This document shows, in pieces, positions 45,479 through 55,317 of a DNA stretch of 64,000 bases. The position numbers and the translations under genes are program-made. The notes below the pieces were generated by a model. The model saw nothing but the letters and a program-made list of their open reading frames with translations, had not been told where the DNA came from and made no database searches. Origin of the DNA: an uncultured Acidimicrobiaceae bacterium (lineage in GTDB: Bacteria > Actinomycetota > Acidimicrobiia > Acidimicrobiales > UBA10347); NCBI GenBank assembly GCA_905182135.1, contig CAJJAG010000002.1, forward strand, positions 124,001 through 188,000, written 5' to 3'. Within the stretch, counting starts at the first letter, position 1, and every line of letters starts with the position of its first letter.

Positions 45479-46053
45479 GCTGCGGCTCCTGTGTCTCGGT
45501 CGGATTCGGTGTGGTCGTGGGCAACCTGTAGCTCTGCCAGCCGTTCACGCCACGTATCGGAAGACACATCAGCGATAGCCATGACAACAGCGTCGGTGCT
45601 CCCCTGTCCATCGCTGCGGTCATAGAAATTGCGCTCGACCCCCACAGGTACGAAACCGAAACGGCTGTACATCCGTTGAGCGCGCCTGTTGGCCGGTCGG
45701 ACTTCGAGTTGGAGGTTTGCGACATGGGGTTGATCCAGAACCTTGTCGATCAACCTCAACATCATGGCCGTGGCATGGCCCTGCCCGTGCTGTTGCGCAG
45801 CGACAGCAACGTTGGTGACCCGACACGACGAAGCATCGATCCACGCCGATGCATGGCCGACGACACCAACGTCGGTCTGGGCGACCAGATGAACCCGGTC
45901 ATTTTGTTCGACCTCGTCGAGGAATACGCGGTATGACCATGCCTGGCCGTGTGCTTCGACATCAATCATTTGGAGCCTTGCAATGTCGGCCTCTTGCAGT
46001 AGACGCAGCGTGCGCCCATTCATGGAAGCACGCATCCCTGGGTCAAAGCTCAT
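45475..46053 (-). CDS. rimI: Ribosomal-protein-alanine N-acetyltransferase RimI-like
   Basis: GNAT acetyltransferase, probably for the N-terminus of ribosomal protein S18 or other substrates. The 192-aa protein shows the acetyl-CoA loop QQHGQGHATAM (Q/RxxGxG/A) and LQLEVRPANRRAQRMYSRFGF. It overlaps tsaD and tsaB by 4 bp on either side, and has about 35 extra residues at the C-terminus after the usual end. Confidence 0.88.
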   Translation of the reverse strand: MSFDPGMRASMNGRTLRLLQEADIARLQMIDVEAHGQAWSYRVFLDEVEQNDRVHLVAQTDVGVVGHASAWIDASSCRVTNVAVAAQQHGQGHATAMMLRLIDKVLDQPHVANLQLEVRPANRRAQRMYSRFGFVPVGVERNFYDRSDGQGSTDAVVMAIADVSSDTWRERLAELQVAHDHTESDRDTGAAA

Positions 46054-46748
46054 TGGGCAGGCCTGGTCTGCCAGTTGATCTCGGCGTCGGGGCGTCGCAG
46101 GTAGAGCGGCTTAATTTCAGTCGGCTGCACGAACTCTTCGCGTAGTGCCCGAGCGTGTGCCAAAGCGACTAATGACGACGCCGACGGATACGCCAGACTC
46201 TCGTCCGCGATCTCAACCTTGGTCAGGCCTTCGAGCATGTCGCGATAACGGAGGGCGCCATCTCCCACGACCAAACACTCGGTGCTGGCGGCTTGAAGCT
46301 CGCCATAGAGATCGTCGGGAGTGACCACTTGAGGTTCACTCACTCGCTGCACGCCACCTGGCACTTGTCGATAGAAAGCGGTGAACAGTTCGCCTCGGCG
46401 TGCATCGATAGTGGCAGCGATCAGCCGGCGGGTGTGACGCACTGGGAAGGCAAGCAGGTCCAAACTGCTGACACCAATCATCGGCACGCTGAGCCCAAAG
46501 GCGATGGCCATCGCAGTCGATATGCCGACGCGAAGACCAGTAAAAAGGCCAGGGCCGACGTCGACAGCTACCACGCTAATTTCACTGATATCAATACACG
46601 CTTGTGACAACGTGAACTCGATCTGGGGTGCCAGCGACTCGGCATGGCGGCGCCCGCTTGCCGAATGGGCAGACGCGAGCACACCTTCGTGCCCGCCAAT
46701 AGCGCAGCCGACCTGGGCCGTAGCGCTCTCTATTCCGAGTATGAGCAT
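46050..46748 (-). CDS. tsaB: tRNA t6A synthesis protein TsaB
   Basis: Scaffold subunit of the t6A complex, paralogous to TsaD. The 232-aa protein begins MLILGIESATAQVGCAIG and contains SVVAVDVGPGLFTGLRVGISTAMAIAF. It overlaps tsaE by 1 bp and rimI by 4 bp, consistent with one tightly packed operon. Confidence 0.93.
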   Translation of the reverse strand: MLILGIESATAQVGCAIGGHEGVLASAHSASGRRHAESLAPQIEFTLSQACIDISEISVVAVDVGPGLFTGLRVGISTAMAIAFGLSVPMIGVSSLDLLAFPVRHTRRLIAATIDARRGELFTAFYRQVPGGVQRVSEPQVVTPDDLYGELQAASTECLVVGDGALRYRDMLEGLTKVEIADESLAYPSASSLVALAHARALREEFVQPTEIKPLYLRRPDAEINWQTRPAQ

Positions 46749-47263
46749 CAGGCATCCTGTCGGTCGGTGATCAGGCGATCTGCCAGTGCGTCACGAAGTA
46801 CTGGAACTCGAGCCGTCCAGTCAGGCCCTACCGCTAGCAGCGAAATTTCTCGATCGTCATCACCATCACCGAACCCGAATGACAACAATGCGTATCCCGC
46901 CGGAAGCGCAGGGGCGATGGTGTCTCCCCATTCGATGACGACGGCGCCTTCGCTCTCGAACAGCTCAGGCAACGCCAGGTCGATGACTTCTTCGATCTGG
47001 TCGATCCGGTACACATCTAGATGGTGCAGCGTCAGTCGTCCACCTTCGTATTGCTGGTGCAGCGTGAATGTCGGACTCGTGATGTGTTCGACGATGCCCA
47101 GTTCAGCGCCAAGCGCTTTGGTAAACGTTGTCTTACCTGCGCCTAGGTCACCACCAAGAACGAGCACGTCGTTCGGTTTCAAGACGCGAGCGATGGCCTG
47201 CGCTATGGCGGCAGTGTCGTCAGGTCCAGATGAGAGGGCAGCGATATCGGCAAGGCGGTCCAC
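46748..47263 (-). CDS. tsaE: tRNA t6A synthesis ATPase TsaE
   Basis: P-loop ATPase needed to recycle the TsaBD complex. The 171-aa protein has Walker A GGDLGAGKTT (37-46), followed by ITSPTFTLHQQYEG and LYHLD-type LHHLDVYRIDQIEE. It is the first of four overlapping genes ending with tsaD. Confidence 0.93.
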   Translation of the reverse strand: MDRLADIAALSSGPDDTAAIAQAIARVLKPNDVLVLGGDLGAGKTTFTKALGAELGIVEHITSPTFTLHQQYEGGRLTLHHLDVYRIDQIEEVIDLALPELFESEGAVVIEWGDTIAPALPAGYALLSFGFGDGDDDREISLLAVGPDWTARVPVLRDALADRLITDRQDA

Positions 47264-47328
47264 CCTCGGAATTTACCGCCGCTGACGCCCCGCCCTGCAT
47301 ACAACTCGCCACAAAATGCATGCAGGTC

Positions 47329-48438
47329 TCAGTGCTCTGCGGTCAAGATCAGCCGATCCAGTGCTTCGTCGTGCGCTTGTGCCGATGCTGTTTCATCGAA
47401 GCGCTGCATCGATACCCGCAGACCCTCGACCCTGTCTCGAGCTGCATCGACATCTTCAAGCGCGGCGCACAGTGCGCTTCTCAATTCTCCATTCGGGTAG
47501 AGCGCTGCCTCGTGCCACTGGGGCTCAATGAGCTCGGGAAAGCTGAGCCGGGCCGGCAGAACGGGCACCGCACCAGCGGCGAGGGCCTCGACTATGGCGA
47601 TGCCAAAAAACTCGTGATCGGCAGCGCTCACGACCACATCGCAGCTGAGCAGCAGCTGCTGGTACTCATCGTCTGGCAGGTAGCCGTGATGATCGATCCG
47701 GTCGCCCAGTTGTTCGTGGATCCATGCGAACTCCCGGTTGTCTGGGCGTTGATTCTGGCCCGCCAACGCGACGGTAAACAGCACACCTTGCTCAGCTAGC
47801 TGAGCAAGTGCCGAGAACACAGCTTGCGGGTTCTTGTCGTGATCCCAGCGTTGGTTCCACAACACACGCGGCACCAAGCGCTCGGTCCGCTCGCCGGCGA
47901 TCAGGGTGGCGGCTTCGACTCCAGGCCAAAGCACCGACGCTCGCTCGAAAACCGTGTCGATCAGATGGCTGTGTGTCGGCACTGGTTGCGACCCGAGCAA
48001 ACCAGGCAAGGCGTTGCGCAAGGCATCTCGGTGAAACGACGAGTTGAACCACACCGCATCGGACGCAACAAGGGATTGCCAATTAACCAATGCGGCCGAC
48101 GTATCGGAGCGCTGGTTCGGCGCAAGCGGATACAGCAGTTGACTCTCGTGCACATAAACAGCTAGGGGCGTGTTTCCAAGTGAGCGGCGAGCATGTCCAG
48201 CAAATGCGGCAACGTCGACCAGTCCGCTGACCACCACGGCATCAGGCCGGCCCTGCTGCTTGACCGCAGCATTGAAGTCAGCGGCCAGAGTGACAGCGCC
48301 GCCACGCAAGCGCCACCGCCAGAACTCATCAGGATGCGTTACCAACGAGATGTCGTGGCGACTGTGACGGATCCAGGCATCAGCCCACGCTCGATGCGAC
48401 CCGCCATAGAACGACTCGACCAAAACCACCCGAGCCAT
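47329..48438 (-). CDS. DUF3524-type glycosyltransferase (QTMAN-like)
   Basis: A 369-aa GT-B glycosyltransferase. Its N-terminus LVESFYGGSHRAWADAW (6-22) is the signature of the DUF3524 family, which includes the animal tRNA-queuosine alpha-mannosyltransferase (GTDC1/QTMAN). The C-terminal half has DVVVSAADHEFFGIAIVEALAAGAVPVLP, the usual nucleotide-sugar region. Whether the bacterial protein glycosylates tRNA-Q is not known from sequence. It sits between alr and tsaE with a 65-bp gap. Confidence 0.75.
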   Translation of the reverse strand: MARVVLVESFYGGSHRAWADAWIRHSRHDISLVTHPDEFWRWRLRGGAVTLAADFNAAVKQQGRPDAVVVSGLVDVAAFAGHARRSLGNTPLAVYVHESQLLYPLAPNQRSDTSAALVNWQSLVASDAVWFNSSFHRDALRNALPGLLGSQPVPTHSHLIDTVFERASVLWPGVEAATLIAGERTERLVPRVLWNQRWDHDKNPQAVFSALAQLAEQGVLFTVALAGQNQRPDNREFAWIHEQLGDRIDHHGYLPDDEYQQLLLSCDVVVSAADHEFFGIAIVEALAAGAVPVLPARLSFPELIEPQWHEAALYPNGELRSALCAALEDVDAARDRVEGLRVSMQRFDETASAQAHDEALDRLILTAEH

Positions 48439-48453
48439 ACGTGCCTGTCGCCC

Positions 48454-49596
48454 TTAGATGTAACGACGACGGACGCGTCGCCCGATGTCGCACACAATTT
48501 CGTAAGGAATGGTGTCTAGCCGCACCGCAATATCGTGCACACTGATCGACTCGGCGCCTTGTTTGCCAATGATCACCACAGGGTCGCCCTCGATGTTGCT
48601 AGCGCCCTGGCCGAGATCGATCATGGCTTGGTCCATGGTGACCACACCGATGATGGGGCACAGCTTGCCACCTACGATGACCTGGCCACCTCTGCGATAG
48701 GAATCGCGGCGTAGCCCGTCGGCGTAGCCCATTGGGATTGTCCCGACGACGGTCCCGGTGTCAAAGACGTGCTCGAACCCATACGAGATTGCTTCACCAG
48801 CAAAGACTCGCTTGACCATTGACAACTGCGTCGTCAGCGTCATGGCTGGCTCCAGACCAAGTTCGCTGCCAATACCAGCGGCTGGTTCAAGTCCATAGGC
48901 ACCAATACCGACACGCACCATGTCAAATAGCGCGTCATGGCCTGCCAAAAGGCCAGCCGAGTTGGCAGCGTGAATAATCACCGAGTCGTCGATTTCGTCT
49001 CGCAGCACCTCGAGCAACGAACGGAATCGATCAAGCTGGATTGCCGTCTCGGGTCGGTCCGGCTCGTCGGCCACGGCAAGATGCGTCCACACGCCTCCCA
49101 GTCGGATGTCTGGCTTAGCGGCAATTGCCCGCACAGCCTCAAGGACATAACCTCCATCGGCTGACGCTCGTTCGCCTGCGGGACGAAGCCCAACTCGGTT
49201 CATGCCCGTGTCCAGGTTCAGATGAACATCGACAGGCTTAGTGCATTGCCGAGAGTCTGCTGCAGACACCAACGCCGCTAGCCCGGTAGAGGAGTACAGC
49301 GTTGCTGTCAGGTCAGACTCGACAACCTCGAACATCTCAGCCGGGCGGGGCTCGGACAGCAAAAGTATCGGAGCCGTGACGCCGGATTCTCGAAGCTCGA
49401 TGCCCTCCTCGACCAACGCAACCGCGATCCATGTCGCACCGGCATCGAGGGCCGCTCGCGCCGTGGCCACGCTGCCATGGCCATACCCATCGGCCTTCGT
49501 AACAGCACAAACCTGGGCCGGCGCAGCACGGGCCACGAGCCGTTCGACATTACGGCCGATGGCGCCAAGGTCGACAGTTGCTTCGGTTGGGCGCAT
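48454..49596 (-). CDS. alr: Alanine racemase
   Basis: Makes D-alanine for peptidoglycan. The 380-aa PLP enzyme has K34 in AVTKADGYGHG, the AGLALHSANSAG-like IIHAANSAGLLAG, GIGAYGL, and SYGFEHVFDTG for the second catalytic Tyr. Position beside tsaE/tsaB/tsaD is typical of Actinomycetota. Confidence 0.95.
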   Translation of the reverse strand: MRPTEATVDLGAIGRNVERLVARAAPAQVCAVTKADGYGHGSVATARAALDAGATWIAVALVEEGIELRESGVTAPILLLSEPRPAEMFEVVESDLTATLYSSTGLAALVSAADSRQCTKPVDVHLNLDTGMNRVGLRPAGERASADGGYVLEAVRAIAAKPDIRLGGVWTHLAVADEPDRPETAIQLDRFRSLLEVLRDEIDDSVIIHAANSAGLLAGHDALFDMVRVGIGAYGLEPAAGIGSELGLEPAMTLTTQLSMVKRVFAGEAISYGFEHVFDTGTVVGTIPMGYADGLRRDSYRRGGQVIVGGKLCPIIGVVTMDQAMIDLGQGASNIEGDPVVIIGKQGAESISVHDIAVRLDTIPYEIVCDIGRRVRRRYI

Positions 49597-49939
49597 AACA
49601 ATGCTCCGGGATGGATCAGGCAGCGAAACGAAGCGTCAAAGCGCACGTGTTGCTCAACAAGACGCTAGCAGCGTGTCGAAAAACACATACCGCACGACAC
49701 GACACCGCCATTGTTCAGTCGCCTGCCAGTGTCCTGTCCACTACTTATAGTGTCGAGGCAACGGCCCTCTGCGTCCCAGCTGCGGTCCCGAAATGTAATG
49801 TCAACGCGAGGAGCAGCGATTCCCGCGGCCGTGTGGGCAGTCCTCCTGAAGCTTTACGAAGAACACAGGTTTAGTCGCAGATACGTCGATTTCGAGCGTC
49901 TATGACGTCCTGATGATCGAGACCGTGATGGACGCACGC
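49597..49939. other. 343-bp intergenic stretch
   Basis: No gene, tRNA or clear hairpin is seen. It holds the alr promoter region (minus strand) and the 3' end of the GlmS-like transcript. Confidence 0.5.
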
Positions 49940-52900
49940 TTAGACGTCGTTCGTTCGCCAGTGGTCGGCTATGAGAACCGCAGGTCGCACCAGCAGTTCG
50001 TCGAGCGGGATCACTGTCAATGGTGTCTCATCAAACGAGGCCTCGGTCTCCAATACCGCATCGCGAATCTGGTCGTAACGGCCGTGATATGCCTGCAGAA
50101 CAGCCCTTACCAGATTCGGTGTTAGCGAATCGGCGAGCTTGATATAGAGCAGCGTAATGCCAACCGTTTCGGTGTCTTTTACCTCGGGCACAAAAACGAT
50201 CAACCGTTGGTCTCGGCGCCCCCTTGTGATTAGCACCCGGCATTCCGTTGCGACTCGATGTTTTGTACCGCGCAGCACCGGATCGATGTCAACACGCGAG
50301 GCGATACCCACCGATATTCCGCCTCGATCAATGATGGAAATGGTCGCACCGTCACCGACCACATCGCCTTGTATCGAATAGCGAGTGAAGCCGAGCACTT
50401 CGACTACTGCAGCGTCGATGCCTGCGAGGGTGCGCAATGTGCTGTAGGTAAGAGCGTCACGAGATGCGCCGGCCTCGATTGTCCTGGCCACCAGTGGCAC
50501 GTGCAAAAGGCTTTCATCGGTGCGGCTGATGCCGACCGTCACCGTCTTGGCCTGATGCTTGATGGCGTCGATAGGACGTGTCAGCTCGTCGATGGCCTTG
50601 GCTACTACCCTCGCCAGGTCATCAATCACGACCGCTGGGGTTCCGACCTTGCCGAAGTCAAGCCCGTAGGACCCAAGCTCGGCTACACCAGACGCATACC
50701 GCAAAAGAAGCGCCATATCGACAGCGGTCGAACTAGAAAGATGACCGTTATAGCGGTGTTTGCGCAGGCCGTCGCCAAATATCGAACGAGCCTGCGTAAT
50801 CGCCGGCTGAATGCGAGCGAGCATGTCAGACCCGTAGCTATCGGGCTGCGATGCAACCTCAGCGTCGATGGCCGCACGAAGCTTGCGCAGCGGCATAGCG
50901 AGCGAGTCGATGGCCAAGGCGGCCTCGTAGCCGAATAGGTGACCAACAAGTGCCGAGAGCACGAAGCCAAGTTCAGGTTCAACTACCGGAACACTGATCA
51001 CATCGGTTGTACCGAAGCGATTCTCGTCGGCAGCAGCAATCACGACCGGCGTGGCTTTGTGTGCCCGAAAAATCGCAACTTCCTTGACGGCATCGTCGGC
51101 AGTGCTGCCCTGCAGACCTGCCGCACAAACCAGGATCAGCGGCTCAGACGAAAGATCGATGTGCTTCTTGTCTTCGATGCTGTCGCATGCGATTGCCTTG
51201 TAACAAAGCTCGCTGAGCTTGACGCGAACTTCTTCGGCAGCAATGCGGTTGCTACCACTGCCAACAATTGCCCAGTACTGCTTACTGGGGGCAAGTCGAG
51301 CTGCGACTTCGCCGATGTGTTCGCGTGACGCAATGACAGACTCCATGGCCTGGGGAAGGTCCGCTAAGCCAGCCAGGACTCGTTGTGTCATAGCGTGGGC
51401 GCCGCTTGGTCGACCAATTTGATCAGCAATTGCGGTCGCGAGAAGGAAGCCCGCTGCGATCTGGCTATAGAAGGCCTTGGTCGATGCAACACTCATTTCG
51501 ACGTCTCGGCCATCACTTGTATAAAGCACCCCATCTGCCTTGTCGGTCAGATCGCTTCCACGTCGATTGACGATGCCGATCACCGAGGCACCGCGCTCGC
51601 GGGCAAGGTCGACGGTCCGATTGGTGTCGGTCGTGGTCCCTGACTGGCTTACGGCAACGATGAGCACGTCGCTCATGTCAGATTCCAAACCAAAGCCAGA
51701 CAGTTCGGTAGCCAGGTCATAGCTGACTTGCAGGCGCTTGCCATCGACTTGGGCTGCTAATGCCTCGGCAAACGAGCGAGCCGCAATAGCAGCGGTTCCT
51801 TGACCAATACCCAAAACACGTGTGATGGCGCCGCCGGCGAGCGACTGGCGAACAGCCGCTGGCAACGTCCCGTCGCTGACTTGGACCTGATAGTTGCCGT
51901 CAGTTTCGGTGAGCTTGCCGCTCAACGTGTTGCGGAACGAATTCGGCGCTTCGGAGATCTCTTTGAGAAGAAAGTGTGGATACCCGGCCCGGTCGATATC
52001 GCTAGTAGTGATCTCAGCCGTCACAACGTCGTGCTCAAGCATTGGCAGCGGTGTGCCGTCGTAACTCTGACGAGACAACCCGCGTAACGTGCCAGCTTCG
52101 TTCCGATCCAAAGTCAGGATCTGACCACGAGCAGATGCCGGGTTCGTCGGGTCAACCGGAGTTTCACCATCGAGCCGCACATAGTTCGACGTCAACTCAA
52201 CCACGCCATAGGGCTCGCTAGCCACGACATAGGTGTCTTCGGCCAGGCCCACATAGAGGGCCTGCCCGCTGCCACGCTGAGCTAGCCGCAACATATCTGG
52301 TTCATGCGCTCCAGCCAAGGCAATAGCGACCGAGCCGTCAAACGAAGCGACGCAGGAGCGGAAGGCCTCGGTGGTGTCTTGTCCACCGCGGACTCGATCA
52401 GCTACCAGCGATGGGATGACCTTGGCATCAGTCGTGATCGTCGTGGGGTAGTTCAAGCCAGCTTCAGCGGCCAGATCGGCGTAGTTGTCAACGTCACCGT
52501 TCAGCGCCGCCACGAAATACGGGTCGTTCCCGTGTCCGTCGACGTCACTGTTTACCGGATGGGCATTTGCTTGGCTGATGATGCCAACGCTGGCCCACCG
52601 GGTGTGGCCCACGACCATGACCTGTGTGCCTTCGTTGCCGAGGAGTTGGGACAAAAGTTCGTCAGCAGCGATCGCCCTGCGCAGTGCATCTGTGTTGTCG
52701 CCCAGGTCACCGATCTCGGCCGATTCCTTATAAACGAAACTGACGACATCGCCGACGCGACGAACGGCATTGTTCACGAACGAGGGGTCACCGCTGCGCT
52801 CTGAGATTGCGCGAGCCAAAGCGGGTTCATCAAGGTTCTCGCCATGTCCGCTTACGAACAGGTGTAATCCGAGCGAATCTCGCCCACGAACTTCGAGCCG

Positions 52901-53365
52901 ATCCAGTGCCGACAAGGCGTCGTGTACCGAACACAACGCCGCTATCTGGCTACGAGATCCGACGGAACCACCGAGTGTCTTGATTCCGTCGGGAACGCTG
53001 AGACGATCGCGCAACACGGCCCACAAAGTGTCCTTGACCGAGCGGCGAGCGGCGTTGAGGCCCTCAGCGATCACGATGCCGCGTTCGAAGGCTTTGTCGG
53101 CCGCCGAGGCCAACGCATCTACTAGCGGTTCCAATTGGGCAGTTACTTCAAATACAAGTCCTGGCAATTGCAAAAGTGCAATAGCGCCAGGGACACCCAG
53201 CAACAGAGCATTTAATTCTTGTAGCGACCGCCCGCACTCGTTCAAGGCTTCGACGCTGTCAGCATCGAAAGCCTTAGTCGCGCCGTTCGCCAGCGTCAAC
53301 ACTTGAGCTGCTGTCGGTACAGCACGAGTCGATGGTCGACGGATAATGGCAACAATTCCGCACAT
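49940..53365 (-). CDS. Enlarged GlmS-like amidotransferase/SIS protein
   Basis: A 1,141-aa protein, about twice the usual 610 aa of glucosamine-6-phosphate synthase. It begins with the catalytic Cys (MCGIVAI), then about 140 inserted residues rich in Ala/Leu helices (about 10-150), then the glutaminase core LEVRGRDSLGLHLF (158-170), GHTRWASVG (253-261), LNGDVDNY and TDAKVI. SIS1 has HFLLKEISEAP, SQSGTTTD and SVASTKAF; SIS2 has IVGSGSNRIAAEE but lacks the ELKHGP and final LAKSVTVE motifs. Residues about 830-1141 are an extra domain. The neighbouring glmM suggests a UDP-GlcNAc role, but substrate may differ. Confidence 0.8.
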   Translation of the reverse strand: MCGIVAIIRRPSTRAVPTAAQVLTLANGATKAFDADSVEALNECGRSLQELNALLLGVPGAIALLQLPGLVFEVTAQLEPLVDALASAADKAFERGIVIAEGLNAARRSVKDTLWAVLRDRLSVPDGIKTLGGSVGSRSQIAALCSVHDALSALDRLEVRGRDSLGLHLFVSGHGENLDEPALARAISERSGDPSFVNNAVRRVGDVVSFVYKESAEIGDLGDNTDALRRAIAADELLSQLLGNEGTQVMVVGHTRWASVGIISQANAHPVNSDVDGHGNDPYFVAALNGDVDNYADLAAEAGLNYPTTITTDAKVIPSLVADRVRGGQDTTEAFRSCVASFDGSVAIALAGAHEPDMLRLAQRGSGQALYVGLAEDTYVVASEPYGVVELTSNYVRLDGETPVDPTNPASARGQILTLDRNEAGTLRGLSRQSYDGTPLPMLEHDVVTAEITTSDIDRAGYPHFLLKEISEAPNSFRNTLSGKLTETDGNYQVQVSDGTLPAAVRQSLAGGAITRVLGIGQGTAAIAARSFAEALAAQVDGKRLQVSYDLATELSGFGLESDMSDVLIVAVSQSGTTTDTNRTVDLARERGASVIGIVNRRGSDLTDKADGVLYTSDGRDVEMSVASTKAFYSQIAAGFLLATAIADQIGRPSGAHAMTQRVLAGLADLPQAMESVIASREHIGEVAARLAPSKQYWAIVGSGSNRIAAEEVRVKLSELCYKAIACDSIEDKKHIDLSSEPLILVCAAGLQGSTADDAVKEVAIFRAHKATPVVIAAADENRFGTTDVISVPVVEPELGFVLSALVGHLFGYEAALAIDSLAMPLRKLRAAIDAEVASQPDSYGSDMLARIQPAITQARSIFGDGLRKHRYNGHLSSSTAVDMALLLRYASGVAELGSYGLDFGKVGTPAVVIDDLARVVAKAIDELTRPIDAIKHQAKTVTVGISRTDESLLHVPLVARTIEAGASRDALTYSTLRTLAGIDAAVVEVLGFTRYSIQGDVVGDGATISIIDRGGISVGIASRVDIDPVLRGTKHRVATECRVLITRGRRDQRLIVFVPEVKDTETVGITLLYIKLADSLTPNLVRAVLQAYHGRYDQIRDAVLETEASFDETPLTVIPLDELLVRPAVLIADHWRTNDV

Positions 53366-53564
53366 ACGTCACGAATCCTAGGATGTCGACGAGCGAGGAA
53401 GTGTGCAGCTGCTCGTCATATCGCTAAAGGCTCTGCGGAACCCGCCCCCGAGGATGTCCTTGCTGCAGCGGGCCGAGGTAACAGCGCCAACCCCTGCGTG
53501 TCTCTCACGACACACCGTTTGGGTGTCACCATCTGTTCTGGCGCAGACGATGAGCAATGCCGCA

Positions 53565-54899
53565 CTAGGCGAGTTCTTGGACCGCAGCGCACAGCTCATC
53601 ACAGGCGCTCTGGGCAAGTGCTTTCTCGGAGGCCTCGACCATGACACGGACAACAGGCTCGGTACCTGACGCCCGGACCAGCACACGCCCCTGGTCGCCG
53701 AGTCGGTTCTGGACCGTCTCGATCTCGACGGACAGCCTTTGAGCGATATCTGGCATCTTCGCGGTCACACCGACATTCTGCAACACCTGTGGAAATACGA
53801 CCATGGCCGCCCTCGCCAGATCGTGGAGCGAGCGGTCTGAGCGCTTCATCAGAGCCAGTAATTGCATCCCACTAAGAAAACCATCACCGGTACCACCGTG
53901 ATCGGTGAAAATTAGATGGCCCGATTGTTCACCACCAAGGTTGGCGCCCAACCGATCAAGCGCCATCAAGACGTTGCGGTCACCGACCGGCGTAACTTCT
54001 ACCGCGATCTCAGCGGCATCCATGGCCCGCAGCAAGCCGAGGTTCGACATGACCGTGACCACCAGTTGGGATCCGGCCAGCATGCCTCGTCGATCCATAT
54101 CGAGAGCAAGCATGGCCATGATCTGGTCGCCGTCGACAATTCTTCCGTGGTGGTCCACAGCAAGTAGTCGGTCGGCATCGCCATCAAGGGCTAGGCCAAC
54201 GTCGGCGCCAGTGGCCACCACGGCTTGTGCCAGGCTCTGCGGGTGCGTCGACCCACACGCTTCATTGATATTACGACCATCGGGTCGGTTGTAAAGAGCC
54301 GTGACTTGGACACCCGAGTCGGCCAAAGCGGGCGGAACTACATGGCTGGCTGATCCATTGGCGCAGTCGACGACAACATGGAGCCCAGCAAGATCGACGT
54401 CGACTGAGCCGCGCACAACGCGGACCCAATCCCCGATCTCGTCCTGAATCGACGTAAGGCCAGGAAGGATGTCGTCGTCCTGTGATTCGAACGTCGCCGC
54501 GGTGGCGTCCAGTTCTGCCAGGCGAGCCTCGATCGCAGCCTGATCAGCATCGCTAAGCTTTGATCCCTGCGGGCTAAATAGTTTGATGCCATTGTCGTAC
54601 CAGGGATTGTGCGATGCCGAAACCACGGCGCCGACTGCACTGTGCTGTCCAGCGACGAACGCAATCGCTGGTGTCGGCGCGACACCAAGGTCGAGGGAGT
54701 TAACGCCGCCCGTAGCCAAGCCTGCCGCTAACGCAGCGGTCAGAGCCGGTCCGGACTCGCGGGTATCTCGGCCGACAACCGCTTCTGTGCCACCAAAAAC
54801 GTCGGCGGCAGCGCGTCCTATAAGGAACGCGTCTGCCAACGACAATTCTTCGAAGACGCGACCGCGAACTCCGTCGGTGCCGAACTTGATTGTGGCCAC
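53565..54899 (-). CDS. glmM: Phosphoglucosamine mutase GlmM
   Basis: Converts glucosamine-6-phosphate to glucosamine-1-phosphate for UDP-GlcNAc. The 444-aa protein starts MATIKFGTDGVRGRV and has the phosphoserine S96 (VVSASHNPWYDNG), metal-binding LDGDADR and the C-terminal phosphate site RASGTEPVVRVMVEA. It follows rpsI with an 18-bp gap, as in many Actinomycetota. Confidence 0.95.
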   Translation of the reverse strand: MATIKFGTDGVRGRVFEELSLADAFLIGRAAADVFGGTEAVVGRDTRESGPALTAALAAGLATGGVNSLDLGVAPTPAIAFVAGQHSAVGAVVSASHNPWYDNGIKLFSPQGSKLSDADQAAIEARLAELDATAATFESQDDDILPGLTSIQDEIGDWVRVVRGSVDVDLAGLHVVVDCANGSASHVVPPALADSGVQVTALYNRPDGRNINEACGSTHPQSLAQAVVATGADVGLALDGDADRLLAVDHHGRIVDGDQIMAMLALDMDRRGMLAGSQLVVTVMSNLGLLRAMDAAEIAVEVTPVGDRNVLMALDRLGANLGGEQSGHLIFTDHGGTGDGFLSGMQLLALMKRSDRSLHDLARAAMVVFPQVLQNVGVTAKMPDIAQRLSVEIETVQNRLGDQGRVLVRASGTEPVVRVMVEASEKALAQSACDELCAAVQELA

Positions 54900-54917
54900 A
54901 GAGGCGTGGTCGAGCGA

Positions 54918-55307
54918 CTAGCGCTTCGAGTACTGCGGTGCCTTACGTGCCTTCTTGAGACCGGCCTTCTTGCTTTCCTTCTTACGAGGATCGCGGCGCA
55001 GGTGGCCAGCCTTCTTCAGGACATCGCGACGTTCGGGGTCGAGTTCGACCAAACCACGAGCGATCCCTAGGCGCAATGCGCCAGCCTGGCCGGCAACGCC
55101 GCCACCGTGGATCGACGCGTGCACATCGTACATGCCCGTCGCTTCGGCAACTGCGAACGGAGCCATAGCGCCATTACGCACAGCTGCCAGCGGGAAGTAC
55201 TCAGCGTCGGTCTTGCCGTTGATGACAACGACGCCATCACCAGGGAACAGACGAACACGGGCGACCGCACGCTTACGGCGACCTGTTGCTTGAACGAGAA
55301 ATGACAT
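54918..55307 (-). CDS. rpsI: Ribosomal protein S9
   Basis: Small-subunit protein whose C-terminal tail contacts P-site tRNA. The 129-aa protein has ATGRRKRAVARVRL near the N-terminus and ends in KARKAPQYSKR. I chose the ATG at 55307, 8 bases after GAGGAG; the frame extends to 55346 but would overlap rplM. Confidence 0.96.
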   Translation of the reverse strand: MSFLVQATGRRKRAVARVRLFPGDGVVVINGKTDAEYFPLAAVRNGAMAPFAVAEATGMYDVHASIHGGGVAGQAGALRLGIARGLVELDPERRDVLKKAGHLRRDPRKKESKKAGLKKARKAPQYSKR

Positions 55308-55317
55308 AGCTAGCTCC

